64,000 nt of DNA from Euborellia annulipes (GCA_023213315.1 JAKCPI010002804.1:62001-126000), one strand, 5' to 3'. Positions 1 to 11,828 are shown, numbered from the stretch's first letter. The notes: generated from the sequence alone by a model not told the origin. A program made the numbers and translations.

Positions 1-17
1 TATATTTAATTGCAGGC

Positions 18-49
18 CTGAAGATGGTAGTTGGGCTACCGAAACTGTT
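18..49 (+). ncRNA. Hammerhead-like motif, decayed
   Basis: CTGAAGA at 18-24 is followed by a stem II (GGTAG/CTACC, loop TTGGG) and GAAAC at 41-45. The usual GTC cleavage triplet is replaced by TGTT. The core fits the hammerhead pattern, where position 7 may be any base, but the 3' side is degenerate and stem I is not evident. Confidence 0.4.
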
Positions 50-1260
50 GCTTGTCAGTCGCCAGACCTTAGAATAAAGCAAACAACAATACATTTTATT
101 GCTATTCTCTAACTACACCTTGGTCCAATTACTGCAATAAATCTTCCTCTTCTTTTAAATAGAATTTTTGTTGCTCCATGTAAATAAAATTTTTAATTAA
201 GAATTCCCTTTTCCGGTCAATAGTGTCCCGCTTTACCAATGTTAAAATCTGGTCCACTTTTGCCGAATATTTTAGTTATCAGAATATTTTAAATAAGCAT
301 GCTGGATAATACTTAATTTATATATTGTTAAAGTCTCAGATGCCGTGACTTGAAAACAATATCTATGACGTAACTATAGTTCAAGTAATCCCTAACTGGA
401 ATTTTGTTTTATCTTCTTTATTACAATCTCATCTTTTTTTTTTTAATCATGATTAGCAGGTTGAACCCTTCTTCCGTTTTCTATATTATCAAATAAAATA
501 TATTGTCCTTTCGGCGAGTTGTCAACGAGCTCCGGAAATCTCTAGAGAGAAAAAAAAAAAAAAATTATTTCCTATTAGACCTCAACGATAAGCTAATATT
601 TTTAACACTTTATTATTATTTTTCTTAAGGGAAGCAGTAGCGCGTGTGTGTGTGTGTTCTTTTTTTCTTAATATCAAATATCCAAATAAACAGATAGTTT
701 GATCATTAAAGAGGCAAAGTGTTTGTCGAGACAGGAAGCGATCTCAAAAGAGGAAGGTGCCCGGAAAACACCGGAATGTTGTCCTGGGCATCGATTACCA
801 TGGCTCAAGCCCTATCAGCGCTTGTCATCGTCATCGTCATCATTGATCCTTTCAGGGGTCCATATCATTTACATTTACATTCAATGAACACGAGTTCCTC
901 AATAATTTCAACAAATTGATTGTCATAGGCTAGTTTAACAAAAACAGACAATCATTTCACTATTTTATTATTATTATCTATATTTAGCATCTTTTTTCTT
1001 TTTTTATTTATTCACTTTGAGAAAACCGAATTTTATTTCAGGCCTATACGTATTAAGTTGAACATTTATATACATTGACAGAAAAATGGCAACCAACCGT
1101 CACATCTATTAAAATTCGCTAATGTCCGTCTTTCTGTCTGTCATGTATGGGATTTTCAGTTAGAATTTCGAAACTAAATTTTATACAATTAAAAACTCAT
1201 CAATCTTCAACTAAATTTTATATTTAACAACCAATTGATTTAGACTTCCACGATTATTGT
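50..1260. other. AT-rich non-coding stretch
   Basis: No credible coding region. It holds a short GT microsatellite near 641-657, A and T runs, and only short spurious open frames around 699-919. Confidence 0.6.
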
Positions 1261-1456
1261 TATTAGAATTAATTTTGGCATAAATTGTGATTTATTTTAG
1301 CAAAATATAATACAAAAAGTGTTATTAATATAGAGAATTTAAATTATACACTGTAAATTGATGTTTTATGGCTGTGGAGATTTACTCAGGAATTCGCAGC
1401 GACTTTGCAGCCAGGAGATTAAATAAAAAAAATCTTTTATTTAATTATTATTCGCC

Positions 1457-1489
1457 GACGTTTCGGTCGCCAATCACGACCTTCATCAG
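1457..1489 (-). ncRNA. Type I hammerhead ribozyme, intact core
   Basis: On the minus strand CTGATGA is followed by a stem II GGTCG/CGACC with a 7-base loop, then GAAAC and GTC. Stem I is TTTGCC before the core pairing with GGCGAA after GTC (one G-U pair). ACGT around stem III is self-complementary, as in PLE and retrozyme hammerheads thought to act as dimers. Confidence 0.8.
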
Positions 1490-1785
1490 GGCAAATGTTG
1501 TTAAATATACACGATCTTAGGTATCTCAATATTCATTGCAATTAAATACAATTTCCCTTTAATTTGGTATGTACAAAAATATTATCTTTTACTTGCTGTT
1601 CGGAGGTCTCTTATTCAAATGACACACTGAACTCACATTCATTATTTTTTTGAAATCTTAAAATAAAATTCAAGCAAGTAAAAGATAATATTTTTGTACA
1701 TAGGCTACCAAATTAAAGGGAAATTATATTTAATTGCAATGAATATTGAGATACCTAAGATCGTGTATATTTGACAATATTTGCC

Positions 1786-1818
1786 CTGATGAAGGTTGTG
1801 ATTGGCGACCGAAACGTC
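1786..1818 (+). ncRNA. Type I hammerhead ribozyme, intact core
   Basis: Inverted partner of the 1457 motif. CTGATGA 1786-1792, stem II GGTTG/CGACC (one G-T pair), GAAAC 1811-1815, GTC 1816-1818. Stem I TTTGCC/GACGAA has one mismatch. Confidence 0.75.
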
Positions 1819-2269
1819 GACGAATAATAATTAAATAAAAGATATTTTTATTTAATCTCCTGGCTGCAAAGTCGCTGCGAATTCCTGAATTATACACTGT
1901 ATATAATTTAAATTCCCTATATTACAATGTTTCAACTAATTTATATTCCCTATATTACTATGCTTCAACTAGTGCCTACGGTCGTCAGTATTAATTTAAT
2001 ACAATAAATACGTTCATTGCCTCATAGTTTTCATTGTTAAAAGTGAATGCATTTACCTGATGACGGCTCAGAATTAGCAAAACGTTGTATTTTAATTAAT
2101 TTAATTTAATTAATCAATTAATAACACTTTTTGTATCATAATTTGCTAAAATAAACTACAATTTATGCCAAAAGATGTCTATTTATATTGAAACGACTCG
2201 AATATTAATATCCTATTCAAATATACAGATCTCGAAAATTATTTAACGTTTAGATACTCAAAGGGTGAG

Positions 2270-2560
2270 AAGGCAAGTGGCTAAGCCCCGAAGGAGAGGG
2301 GGGAGGGGGGTGCCTTTCGAAAGCGGGCGTCGCGGCCGGTTAATATAAAATATAGGGAAAAAAGTCAAATTTTTGTTTTTCAAAACTAAGTTTCGTTAAT
2401 TTTGAATTTAGAAGAGTATATTTTTTTTTGTTTGTTGTTATTTTGTATTTGTATTGTGTTTGTTTGGGCCCCGGGGGGGGGGCCCCGGGGGGGTTCCGTG
2501 GGGAGGGGGGGGGGGGGGGGGGGGTAAAAGGGGGGGGGGGGGAAAGGGGGGTAAATGGCC
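2270..2560. repeat. G-rich low-complexity tract
   Basis: Runs of G with short GC-rich interruptions at 2290-2340 and 2465-2550. Open frames across it are artefacts of homopolymer translation. Run lengths may be assembly-sensitive. Confidence 0.7.
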
Positions 2561-3333
2561 TCAAATAAAAAAAAAAATTACCTTTCAACAACTGATGCCA
2601 TTTAAGTGTATATAAAATTATATTACATCCACACGCTGGTTCCTAGAGGTTCCAAATTAATCATACAGTAGAAATAAATCACTAATCATTTTTGAGCCAG
2701 CCTAAAAAATATTTGTATTTAAGGATTTATAAATTGACGGTACCCTAGTTCTCATAATTTAAATATTTATTATTTAATACGTTAGTATATAATTTAAAAA
2801 TTTGTGTAGATATCAAAAACATCTTAATATTAAAATAATTGTGTCGGATTTTTTTTTTTAATATTAAATAAATAAATAAATAAATAAGAGTAATGTGATC
2901 TTGTTGTATATTTATTTGTTTATTAATGAGTGTTGTCTGTTTGTTCTGTTGCAGGTGAGTCCCTCTACTCGTCAGCCTTGAGGCTAACATGGCGCAACGC
3001 CCTCCAGTGCCAAGGTAACCAGCCAGCAAATGCCCTCAAGGCCCAGGCCCCCAGGCCCCTCGGCTTCCCAACTCCTTCTTATTAATCCTCTCTACCTCTC
3101 TCTCTCTCTCGCTATCTCCAATCCATACATATTATTATTATTATTAAATTCATTTCAATTCAACCAAAGATTTTAAAAATCAAAAAAATATAAAAACGTC
3201 ATCTGGACCATCCAATGAAGAGGATACAAAAAATTTTTCCATTAGTGTAACAAACTAGGCTGCTTTTCTCCATTAAAATTAATAGTTTTGTGTACCAATA
3301 AGGAAGAAGAACAAATTCTTCATAATTTGGACA

Positions 3334-3591
3334 AATTGGACGATGTTATGCATAAAGGAACCAAGCGCCATTATGATCAAAATTGAGCTAAGATCGTCAT
3401 CTTTTAGGGAAAAAGAAGATCTACCTCTTTATTTGAATCGCACTATTATTACTCTGTGCACTTTGTTTGTATAAATCCAGAAAAAAAAGTCATTGCCATT
3501 GGTTTTGTTTACAATTGTGTTAATAAAATGTCCCTTATCCTAGATTTAGGTTAATGGCGCTTGGTTCCTTCGTGCATAACATCGTCCAATT
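3334..3591. repeat. 40-bp inverted repeat
   Basis: Arms 3334-3373 and 3552-3591 are near-perfect inverted copies (core ATGGCGCTTGGTTCC), separated by 178 bp. Probably a small non-autonomous DNA element. No TSD identified. Confidence 0.6.
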
Positions 3592-4458
3592 ATTCCCTCA
3601 ATATTAATTTTTGTTATTATTTTTGTTCCATATGAAATAATTCAGATTTTACGTTTCTTCTTGTTTTAAGCAATGAGATTTATTTAAATTATATCGGCAA
3701 CCAATAAATTTAGATAAATATGAACGGTAAATGGTTATGTTTTAATATATAGATTTGATGAGGAGGTTTTGGTTAATATAAATAAAGAATGACAGAGGAT
3801 GAACAAATTATTTTTTAATTACGACATTTTGGACGCAACTCTCTTCCTTTCACAGAGTTGGGTAATTCAGCTGGATTTATTTTATATATAATTAATAAAA
3901 TTTATAAAATGTACGTAATTCATAATTGAAAAGTGAATAACCACAGATGCTGGGCCGGTAAATTCTAATCTTCAGAACCAGTTGTCTCCTCGGCGCTGTT
4001 AGATTAATTGAATGGCAGGTTTCAATTTTTATAATAAAATCTTTTGAAATTTTATTAATAAAATTTTATTTTTTGAAGGACACTGCGGATCATTCCACAA
4101 CTGTTTCGGCATTCGCCATCATCAGAACCTTAAATTTACATTCGATGGATAATTATGAGCAGGAGCAGTCAATAATAAGACTATGCTGGTTCTAATCTCG
4201 GGGAAGTTTCGGTTCTTTTAATTTAAGAGCCATCCTCAGTCCTTAGACTCCATTCTTTAGCCTTTATTATTGCGTCAACCTTCAAAAAATAAAACTTTGA
4301 AATTAAACTTGATTAAACCTATTAATAAAATTTAAATATAAAACCTAGCATCCAATTCGTCCAACAGCACTGTGTAGACAGCATCTGTTCATGAAGGTCC
4401 GAAAAGTCGACAATTATATTGCTTCATTAAGGTCTTTTTCGACCCCCAGGCCATTTAG
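3592..4458. other. Non-coding stretch with one decayed hammerhead
   Basis: No gene seen. At 4097-4125 (minus) CTGATGA, a GGC/GCC stem II and GAAAC followed by AGTT form a decayed hammerhead-like motif of the same class as the one at 18-49. Confidence 0.45.
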
Positions 4459-4472
4459 ATTTATTTCAATAG

Positions 4473-4735
4473 GTAAATCAATGAAGTCCGTGGCTGTTTT
4501 TCTATAAACAGTAGAAGGAGCAGGTGCAGCCAAAAATAAAATCCTCCGATTTAATACAATTCAACGAGACGTTTCGGGTGAATTTTATTTACCTTCATCT
4601 ACAGTCTTATTCACCAACTCATGGTCTTAAACAATTTTGAAGGACTTAAAATGGGTAAATAGAATTCACCGAAACGTCTCTTTGATTGTAGTAAATTGGA
4701 GGCTTTTATTTTTGGCTACACCTGCTCCTTCTCCT
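4473..4735 (-). mobile_element. Miniature palindromic PLE derivative, family B
   Basis: The 263-bp insertion lies between perfect 14-bp direct repeats ATTTATTTCAATAG (4459-4472 and 4736-4749). Inverted halves carry the family-B terminus (GGAGCAGGTGCAGCC) and decayed hammerheads: CTGTAGATGA...GAAACGTC on the minus strand at 4568-4605, and a GAAACGTC half near 4667 on plus. The asymmetric end (AATGAAGTCCGTGGCTG) matches the 42931-44861 and 7783-7908 elements. Confidence 0.65.
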
Positions 4736-5639
4736 ATTTATTTCAATAGTATTGGTTGCCAATCCAATTACCCTGGTATATAAATGGATTAAAAAAAAAA
4801 ATCGGACGCCGGCGGTGGGGGGCCCCCACCAGCCCCGGGATTTTTAGTTCTTATATAGAAAAATTCGTGATTCATAAAACATGCTCAGATCATTTAACAC
4901 CTGCGAATCATTGAATCATTAATTAATTATGAAACTTTGATCATTTGTCAGTTTTGGGAAAATTGACAAGAGAAATAAAAAAAAATAATTTTTTTTTTTC
5001 AAAAGAATATTTTTCTTTTTTATTATTAATCAAGATAACTTTTTTTGGACAAGCTGTTCTCGTGTACCTATTGCTATATATTAATAAACAAAGTTGGCAA
5101 CATCTATAGCTTAATGTGTTTACGACGTGTCAGCCCTTCACGCCATAGGGTGCCTTTAAAAAAAAAAAAAAAAAGAAAAAAAAGGGGCTAAAGGGTCATC
5201 TGATTGCGAACAGAAGAGATCAACTCCTCCCCCTCTGATAAAAAAAAAAAAAAAAAAACAAGATCCTCATCTAGGAAATATTTTGAATGCGCGTGGCGCC
5301 TTTTTTTTTGTTAAAAACTCAAAAAAAAAATATTGCAGAAGGGCTGACTGGTTGGTGGTGAAATATTTTTATCCTTTATCTGACAACTTGAATCTTTTTT
5401 TGATCGTGTCAAAAAGATTTCGTCATTCAGACTATGAATCAAAAGATTTTTTTTTTTTTATATAAGGCTGTGATTTTCTAAATTCCATCTGTCATCGGAA
5501 TTTTTATTTTTTTTATTTAATGAGATCTCAAAATTTTGTATTTCTTATGCACGGTGAAAAATTATTTTACTTGAATAAATTTTAAACAAAATAGAACCTG
5601 GAACCTGGATTCATTGGTAACATTGTACAATGCTTTAAT

Positions 5640-6344
5640 CAAACCCATTTTATCCACTGTTTGGTCGCCTTATTATGAGAAACATATAAAAAGAATCGAA
5701 CGAGTTCAACATAAATTTTTATCATATGCAGCCAAGGGCGGATACAACGGGGGGGGGGGGATAATTACCCCCCCTGAGATTTGAAAAAAATACCTTTTTT
5801 CGAAAAAAAAAATGTATTTTTAATGTAAAATTTTAAAAATTAATACTTAAAAATTTGATTTGTATTTATATTCTGGCAAACAAGTACAGAATGCGCCTTT
5901 AAATTACCGAAATTAAGAAAAAATTGTGTGCTGTGCGACCAGTCACTCCAGATTACCCCCCCCCCCCCCGAGAAACACCTCTGGATCCGCCACTGTATGC
6001 AGCATTCAAGTCTAATTTGTCAAACCCGTCAGTAGCGCATGATTATTGTGAAATTCAAAACTTAACAAATTTGAGCACACTGAAATCGAGCAGAGACAAT
6101 ATTGACGTCTGTGTGCTATACAATAAATATCTACAATGATAATTTTTCATCTTCGCGATTGAAATCTTTGTTTAATTTCAACGAGTATACATACTCGTTT
6201 AGAAGTTTAAGAACATTTAAGATCGAACCACACAAAACATCGTATGGTCTTTGCACACCAATAAATAGATTGTCGAGATTGGGCAATGATAGTGATTGCC
6301 CGTCTCTGACGCTCCAACAATAAATCAATTCAAAAAGAAGCAAA
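5640..6344 (+). pseudogene. Non-LTR retrotransposon (LINE) RT C-terminal remnant
   Basis: Translation gives a typical LINE reverse-transcriptase C-terminus: WSPYYEKHIKRIERVQHKFL before the 5733-5995 insertion, AFKSNLSN and LKSSRDNIDVCVLYN after it. A further frame (6102-6323) continues with SLRTFKIEPHKTSYG. At least one frameshift (about 6120) and one transposon insertion break it. The 3' end runs into TAAATAAATAAA, a LINE-like tail. Jockey/CR1-type clade is my best guess. Confidence 0.7.
5733..5995. mobile_element. hAT-type miniature element inside the LINE
   Basis: Imperfect terminal inverted repeats CAAGGGCGGAT and CAGTGGCGGAT are flanked by a perfect 8-bp duplication TATGCAGC (5725-5732 and 5996-6003). 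Eight-base duplications are the hAT signature. It contains G and C homopolymers and no gene. Confidence 0.75.
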
Positions 6345-6740
6345 ATTAAGATTGTTAAAAAAATAACTTAATTATTGAATATTAATTGTAAATTGGCTGT
6401 TATAAATAAATAAAATATGATCTTCGATGATAATACCATCTCTAATAAAATCCCTTTTATATGAGGTTGTGACGTAGTCATAGCTGGGTTTTATACATGA
6501 TTTTGTACTTTTATACAAAAATCGCTTATAAAACTATGGTGGATGTATAATACTCGGATGCGTATGCGCAAAACCCGTCGAGACAAGAAATTCAAATAAA
6601 ATTCATTTATCTTTTAACCTATATTTTTCAGAGAGTTGGATTTTTACAGTTTTTTTTTATATCAGCATAGTTTTATCCGTAGTAGTATAAAACAGTGTAT
6701 TATAGTTGGCGGGATAAGACTTGCCATCTCTGGTCGTAGT

Positions 6741-7012
6741 CAACGGCGTAACTAGCCTTTGAGCGTGGAGGGAGCGAGACTCAACTGGGGCGCCGGTTTT
6801 TTTTTTTTTTTTTTTTTTATTTGAATCTTGTTGGGGCTTTTTTTGTAATTTTTCTCCGGATTTGTGATATAAAATGAATTTATTCTGAAATTTCAAAAAA
6901 TAAGCCGAGATTTTGGAAAAAAGTGGATGCGCGAGGGGCGCCAAAAACTTAATGCCCTAGGGCGGGGGGAGGGGCGAGCGCCCCCCTTCGCCCCCACCTG
7001 GATACGCTACTG
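6741..7012. mobile_element. hAT-type miniature element
   Basis: Ends CAACGGCGTA and CAGTAGCGTA (inverted), with near-perfect 8-bp flanks GTCGTAGT/CTCGTAGT. GC-rich ends surround an AT-rich core. Related ends occur at 10740-10854, 57813 and 62189. Confidence 0.65.
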
Positions 7013-7585
7013 CTCGTAGTGCGATTTCCACTTAAAAAAAGATCGAATTAGGCATCGCTACCATGCAGAAAAACGTCCAACTTCTTGAGGCTTTGTTAAA
7101 TTGATAGCGATTGAAACACCTTTTCTTTTTGTAGTAGAAAAATAAAAGGCCGAGCAGCTAGGTTTATTTCTTTAATAGAGAACCCACAACGACGTTTCGG
7201 TTGACTATGCTGCTCGGCCTTTTATTTTTCTAATACGTTTTGATTCAGCTATTCACCTCGCTAACTTTTCTTTTTGGGCTCATGTATTCCGAGTTTTTGG
7301 TATTTTCTTTCTATTTATAATGATTTTTGCCCTTATTTGGTGGTTTATTTTAGTTAGTAACTAATAGAAATTAACTACAACGTTTCTGCAGTCGTTATCA
7401 GGTGATGTATTCACTTTAAAAACAAACGTTAAATTAAAGTGAATATTTTCCAAAGGTGTCTATTGAATAATATTGTTAAAAAATAAAAGAGATTGCAGCT
7501 GGATTTTTTTTTTTTATTAATCTCAGCCTCACGCTGACGTTTCTGTCCCATGTGGACGTATGACCCACCAACAAAAAAACAAACA

Positions 7586-8100
7586 AATTGGACATAGGAA
7601 ACATAGCAACCTAAGAAATTAAATAAAATACTTTTATTTAATTATTAATCTTCGACATTTCGGTCGCCTTCATCAGGACCTATGGTCAAAATTATTTATT
7701 TTCAAACAAATTGTATAATTATTCAGGCTTGCAGTTTCTCGTCTACAAAATAAAATATATTAAATTGTATAATATTTATAAACCAATGAAGTACGTGACT
7801 GTTGATTTACATACAAGGAAGGGAGCAGGAGCAGACAAACCCGAAACATCTCGGTAATTGTAATAGAATCGGAGGATTTGATTTTTGGCTGCTCCTGCTC
7901 CCTTCCTTGTATAATATTTATAAATAATAATATAATTTTTGTAATTCCATCATTTTATTATAAAAATTATATTATTATTAAATAAATAATTTTGACCTTA
8001 CGTCCCGATGAAGGTCGTGATTTGCGACCGAAACGTCGACGATTAATAATTAAGGTATTTTAATATAATTTCCTTGGCTAATACGTCTCCTATATCCAAT
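7586..8100. mobile_element. Palindromic hammerhead element (nested)
   Basis: Inverted arms (about 7590-7750 and 7925-8095) end in GGAYATAGG-type termini and carry decayed hammerheads. The minus copy at 7655-7677 has a shortened stem II. The plus copy at 8006-8038 has CCGATGA for CTGATGA but a good stem II (GGTCG/CGACC) and GAAACGTC. A second element (7783-7908) sits inside. No clear TSD found. Confidence 0.6.
7783..7908 (-). mobile_element. 126-bp minimal PLE derivative, family B
   Basis: Flanked by direct repeats GTATAATATTTATAAA (7767-7782 and 7909-7924). Contains the asymmetric terminus CCAATGAAGTACGTGACTG, then inverted GGGAGCAGGAGCAG / CTGCTCCTGCTCCC arms around a remnant CCGAAACATCTCGG. 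The hammerhead cores are almost wholly deleted. Confidence 0.65.
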
Positions 8101-8977
8101 TTAAAGTCTATATCTAGTGTTAAATAATTTTTTTTTTTGATTGATGCTCTAAAAGTTCGAGAATATTTTAAAATATTAAAGAAACTACTACTATTACTAA
8201 TTAATTCAATACTAGTGTATTATTATATTTTTATAATCCATGAGAGCGAAAAAAGCGTTCCTTGAAGATAGGCAACCATAACTCTTCATTTTTTTTTTTT
8301 AACCCACGTCTAAGTAGCAATAACCAATCAGCACATTTCAAGATCATTATGACCTTTAGAATTAAAAAATAAAAAAAATAAAAAAATAAAAATGGCCGTC
8401 CCGTCTCTCCTCCTCTAAAATAAATTCTGTTTATTCGTTGGCTGACTGACTGATAGCTATTGTATGCAAATTGGAATTTTCCCAATGACCTCCCATTAAA
8501 CCGGGGCTCATTGCATTCATTTATTTATTTCATTCTTTGATTACAAGAGTTTTTTTTTTTTTTTTTTACATATTATTAATGGATAAATTTATTTTTATAA
8601 ATTTGTCTTTGTCTCTCTCTTTAAGCCATTTTTATTTTAATGCAATTCACTCATTAATTATTTATTCATTTGAAAACTTCTTCTTCTTGATAAACGTAAC
8701 ATATAAATATAAAAGTAAGATAACCTTTTTAATTATACTCTATATTATTTTGCGTCTTGATTGCAATCTTTTTTTTTTTCTTTATAATTTACAAATACAA
8801 TTATATTAATATTTCATACTCTCTGTCTCTTTTTGCTAAAAAGTAGATAGTTTAATAACAATTATAGAAATGATTTATAACGTATATATCATTTGTCTAT
8901 CTTAAAAACTTCCATTAGATAGATAAACTCATTTATTATTTTGTAGGGATTATATTTTTTAAATATTTCATTATTTT
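8101..8977. other. AT-rich non-coding stretch
   Basis: T-runs and short spurious frames only; nothing recognisable. Confidence 0.5.
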
Positions 8978-9210
8978 TACTTTCTCTTACCTCTATATAT
9001 GTTAATATATATAGAGAGAGAAAGTATTGCGATCATGTCAAAAATTCGATGAAGTCGAGATTTTGATGGATATACACGTTTTGAGGTTGAGTTTTGAGTC
9101 CCCTGAGTCCAAAAAAGTGAGCTACGAGGTTGAAATTTTATATTTAAGTTAGAAATCTCCCCAAGTGGTGAAAATAAACTTTTGAACAAAATCGGCCAAA
9201 AAGTACTAGT

Positions 9211-9960
9211 ACTTTACTGATGTACTTTTTCAGTTTCTTTCCCTATTTTCTCAAAAATTCGCTGCCACGATTTTGTTTAAAATTCATAAATGAACTATTT
9301 TTTAGATGCCCTTTAAAAAGTATACCAATTAAATTTTTCGTGGAAATCGTTAGAAGTACACTTTACTGATGTACTATTTCAGTTTTTTTCGATTTTCTCG
9401 AAATTCGCTCCAAAGATTTTGTTTAAAATTCATAAATCAACTATTTTTTAGATGCTCTTTAAAAAAGTATATCAATGAAATTTTTCGTGGAAATCGTTAG
9501 AAGTACACTTTACTGATGTACATTTTCAGTTTTTTTCGATTTTCTCGAAATTCGCTCCAAAGATTTTGTTTAAAATTCATAAATCAACTATTTTTTAGGA
9601 TGCTCTTTAAAGAAAGTATATCAATAAAACTTTTCGTGGAAATCGTTTGAAGTACACTTTACTGATGTAGTATTTCAGTTTCTTTCGATTTTCTCGAAAT
9701 TCGCTCCAAAGATTTTGTTTAAAATTCATAAATCAACTATTTTTTAGATGCCCTTTAAAAAAAGTATATCAATAAAACTTTTCGTGGAAATCGTTTGAAG
9801 TACACCTTACTGATGTAGTATTTCAGTTTTTTTCGATTTTCTCGAAATTCGCTCCAAAGATTTTGTTTAAAATTCATAAATCAACTATTTTTTTAGATGC
9901 TCTTTAAAAAGTATATCAATGAAATTTTTCGTGGAAATCATTTCAAGTACACTTTACTGA
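9211..9960. repeat. 148-bp tandem array
   Basis: TACTGATGT recurs at 9215, 9364, 9511, 9660, 9808 and 9955, a period of 147-149 bp, so about five units. Each unit includes CAGTTTTTTTCGATTTTCTCG and TCATAAATCAACTATTTTTTAGATGC. Single diverged units of the same sequence occur at about 11500-11600 (inverted), 59255-59350 and 63600-63740. Confidence 0.85.
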
Positions 9961-11203
9961 TGTGAAAGCATTCGAGCTCAGCGCCATCTCTGAATCGAGA
10001 GGTCAATTGAACTTGGTGCTATGGGAAACTAATTAATAGTATTTTTTATGAAACATGTCCTAAAAAAATTTATATTTAATGTTACTTGCACAATTGACAA
10101 GAAAAATTATATATAATCCAATGTAAACAAAAAACTTTATTGTTGATTTTCTCAAAACTCGATGTTTGGTCTTTGACACACCATTGCATAACAGGGACCA
10201 TATATATATATATATTTTTTTAAATTTTTAGGAGAAACTAAATAGAAAAAAAATATAATTCTTTGATTATTTAATTAAGAATCGAAAATTAATTAACTTA
10301 TATTTTTCTCCCTATTACTATTTTTTTTTAATAGCCTTATATAGATTAAAAGTTAAAATTAAAATAATTCTGATCGAGCGCTATTTTGTGGTTAAACGAT
10401 TTTTTTTACATAAACCCCTGCATATTTCTATATTTTATGAATTCATTTTATCCAATTTATCTTTAATTAACTTCAAATAAGTGATATTTAAATGTAAATT
10501 GAAAAATATTTGATTTAATATGAAGAATTGTATATAGTCCCATTGGGCCCCATTAGCAAACAATAGCAAGGAGCCGCCACGGCATCAGAGCCGAAAACAG
10601 ACGAATTTTCCCGAACAGAATGGACCTACCTTGTCTATTCGAAATACCTTGGTTGTAATATAATTTTAAAAGAAAACAATCAATTTTTTAAGACAATCGT
10701 AGAAAAGAATATGATAAAATCACATACGCTGGGCTATATTTTAGAGGCCGTAGGGCGCCTATGCCGGTTTCGGGGGGCGCCAAGGGCTCGATGCGCCTGG
10801 GGCGGGGGGGCTCGCGCCCCCCCTCGCCCCCCTGGTTACGCCACTGCTTATATTGTCTTGATCCGCCACTGGCTGCAGCTGTAGAGAGATAAATAAAAAA
10901 AAGAGTTCTCAAATGTGGGACAAAAAAGAAAGGAATGAAGGGGAGGGGATGAGATTAAAAAAAGTAAAAATACAATAAAAAATATTTTATTTATGAAAAA
11001 ATATTTATCAATAAATTCTTTATTTTAACATTAAATTATAAACAAAAAGTTTGCATTGTAAAATGAACAGAACATTGAATAAAGAGCCATTTAAGAAAAC
11101 GATTAGTTGTTTGACGTTGGGGAAAAAATAAATGAGAGACATCGAATTAATAGAAATTCTACAGAAACATCTAAGGCATATTTTCTCCAGAGAATAGGAT
11201 AAA

Positions 11204-11294
11204 AAATCTGGTGTGACTGGTCGCACAGCACACAACTTTCTCTTACCTTCGGTAATCGAAAGTTGTGTTCTGTGCTTGTCACACCAGATTTTTT
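11204..11294. repeat. Inverted repeat AATCTGGTGTG
   Basis: Arms AATCTGGTGTGACTGGTCGC... and its complement flank CTTTCTCTTACCTTCGGTAATCG. The same hairpin recurs, shortened, at 35742-35799, and half-copies occur near 5920, 16597, 59525 and 60170. Confidence 0.7.
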
Positions 11295-11828
11295 GTGTCG
11301 ACATATATTTAGTTCCCGACAGTACGGAACATATGAATTCAGATATAAAATTTATATGTATGGGAAAATATTTATATTTTGTTACCATGGCAACCATTTC
11401 TCCTATCTTCCCTATGAGTAAAGAGTAAAGTGGTCTTCAGAAGATTTCAATTGGAAAATGAGAATATACATTTTAAAGAGAATCTAAAAATTAATTGATT
11501 TTTGAAATTAAAAAAAAACCGTTGGAGCGAATTTTGAGAAAATCGAAAAAAACTGAAAAAGTACATCAGTAAAGTACTAGTACTCTTTGGCCGATTTTGA
11601 TTAAAAGCTTATTTTCACTCCCTAGGGAGGTGCTTAACTTAAATATAAAATTTCAGCCTCATAGCTTAATTCCTTCATGCTTAAAATTGAACACACACAC
11701 CCCCACCCACCCACAGACAGACCATGTCGCGAAAACCACTTTTTTGGATTCAGGGGACCTCAAAACGTGAAGATCCATCAAAATCTCGACATCGAATTTT
11801 TGACATGAATCCAATACTTTCTCTCTAT

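Larger units (their letters stand above)
1356..1887. mobile_element. Palindromic hammerhead-bearing miniature PLE, family A
   Basis: The 532-bp insertion is flanked by a perfect 14-bp direct repeat AATTATACACTGTA (1342-1355 and 1888-1901), read as the target-site duplication. Its halves (about 1387-1593 and 1672-1886) are inverted copies, each carrying a hammerhead core pointing outward and ending in a GGCTGCAAAGTCGCTGCG-type terminus. About 30 bp at the left end (ATGTTTTATGGCTGTGG) are absent from the right end. No coding capacity. Assignment to PLEs is by the known PLE-hammerhead association and by similarity of structure to the 42931 element. Confidence 0.75.
1274..2173. repeat. Outer inverted repeat around the 1356-1887 element
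   Basis: Arms 1274-1329 and 2118-2173 are inverted copies (shared TTTTGGCATAAATTG and TACAAAAAGTGTTATTA). Near 2056-2090 lies CTGATGA followed by AAAACGTTG. This resembles a second, short-stem hammerhead-like end, also seen on the minus strand near 7380-7415. It looks like an older palindromic element into which the inner one inserted. Confidence 0.55.

Noticed and set aside
699..919. Two short overlapping plus-strand open frames
   Set aside because: No motif and repetitive SSSSS or IVIV-type translations.
2340..2591. Proline-rich minus-strand open frame
   Set aside because: Produced by translating G homopolymers; not a protein.
7390..7420. Minus-strand CTGATAACGACTGCAGAAACGTTG as a hammerhead
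   Set aside because: Stem II cannot form normally and the core is altered; probably an end of the other repeat seen at 2056, not called as a ribozyme.
9211..9960. CRISPR-like array
   Set aside because: 148-bp units are tandem without unique spacers, in a eukaryotic repeat context.
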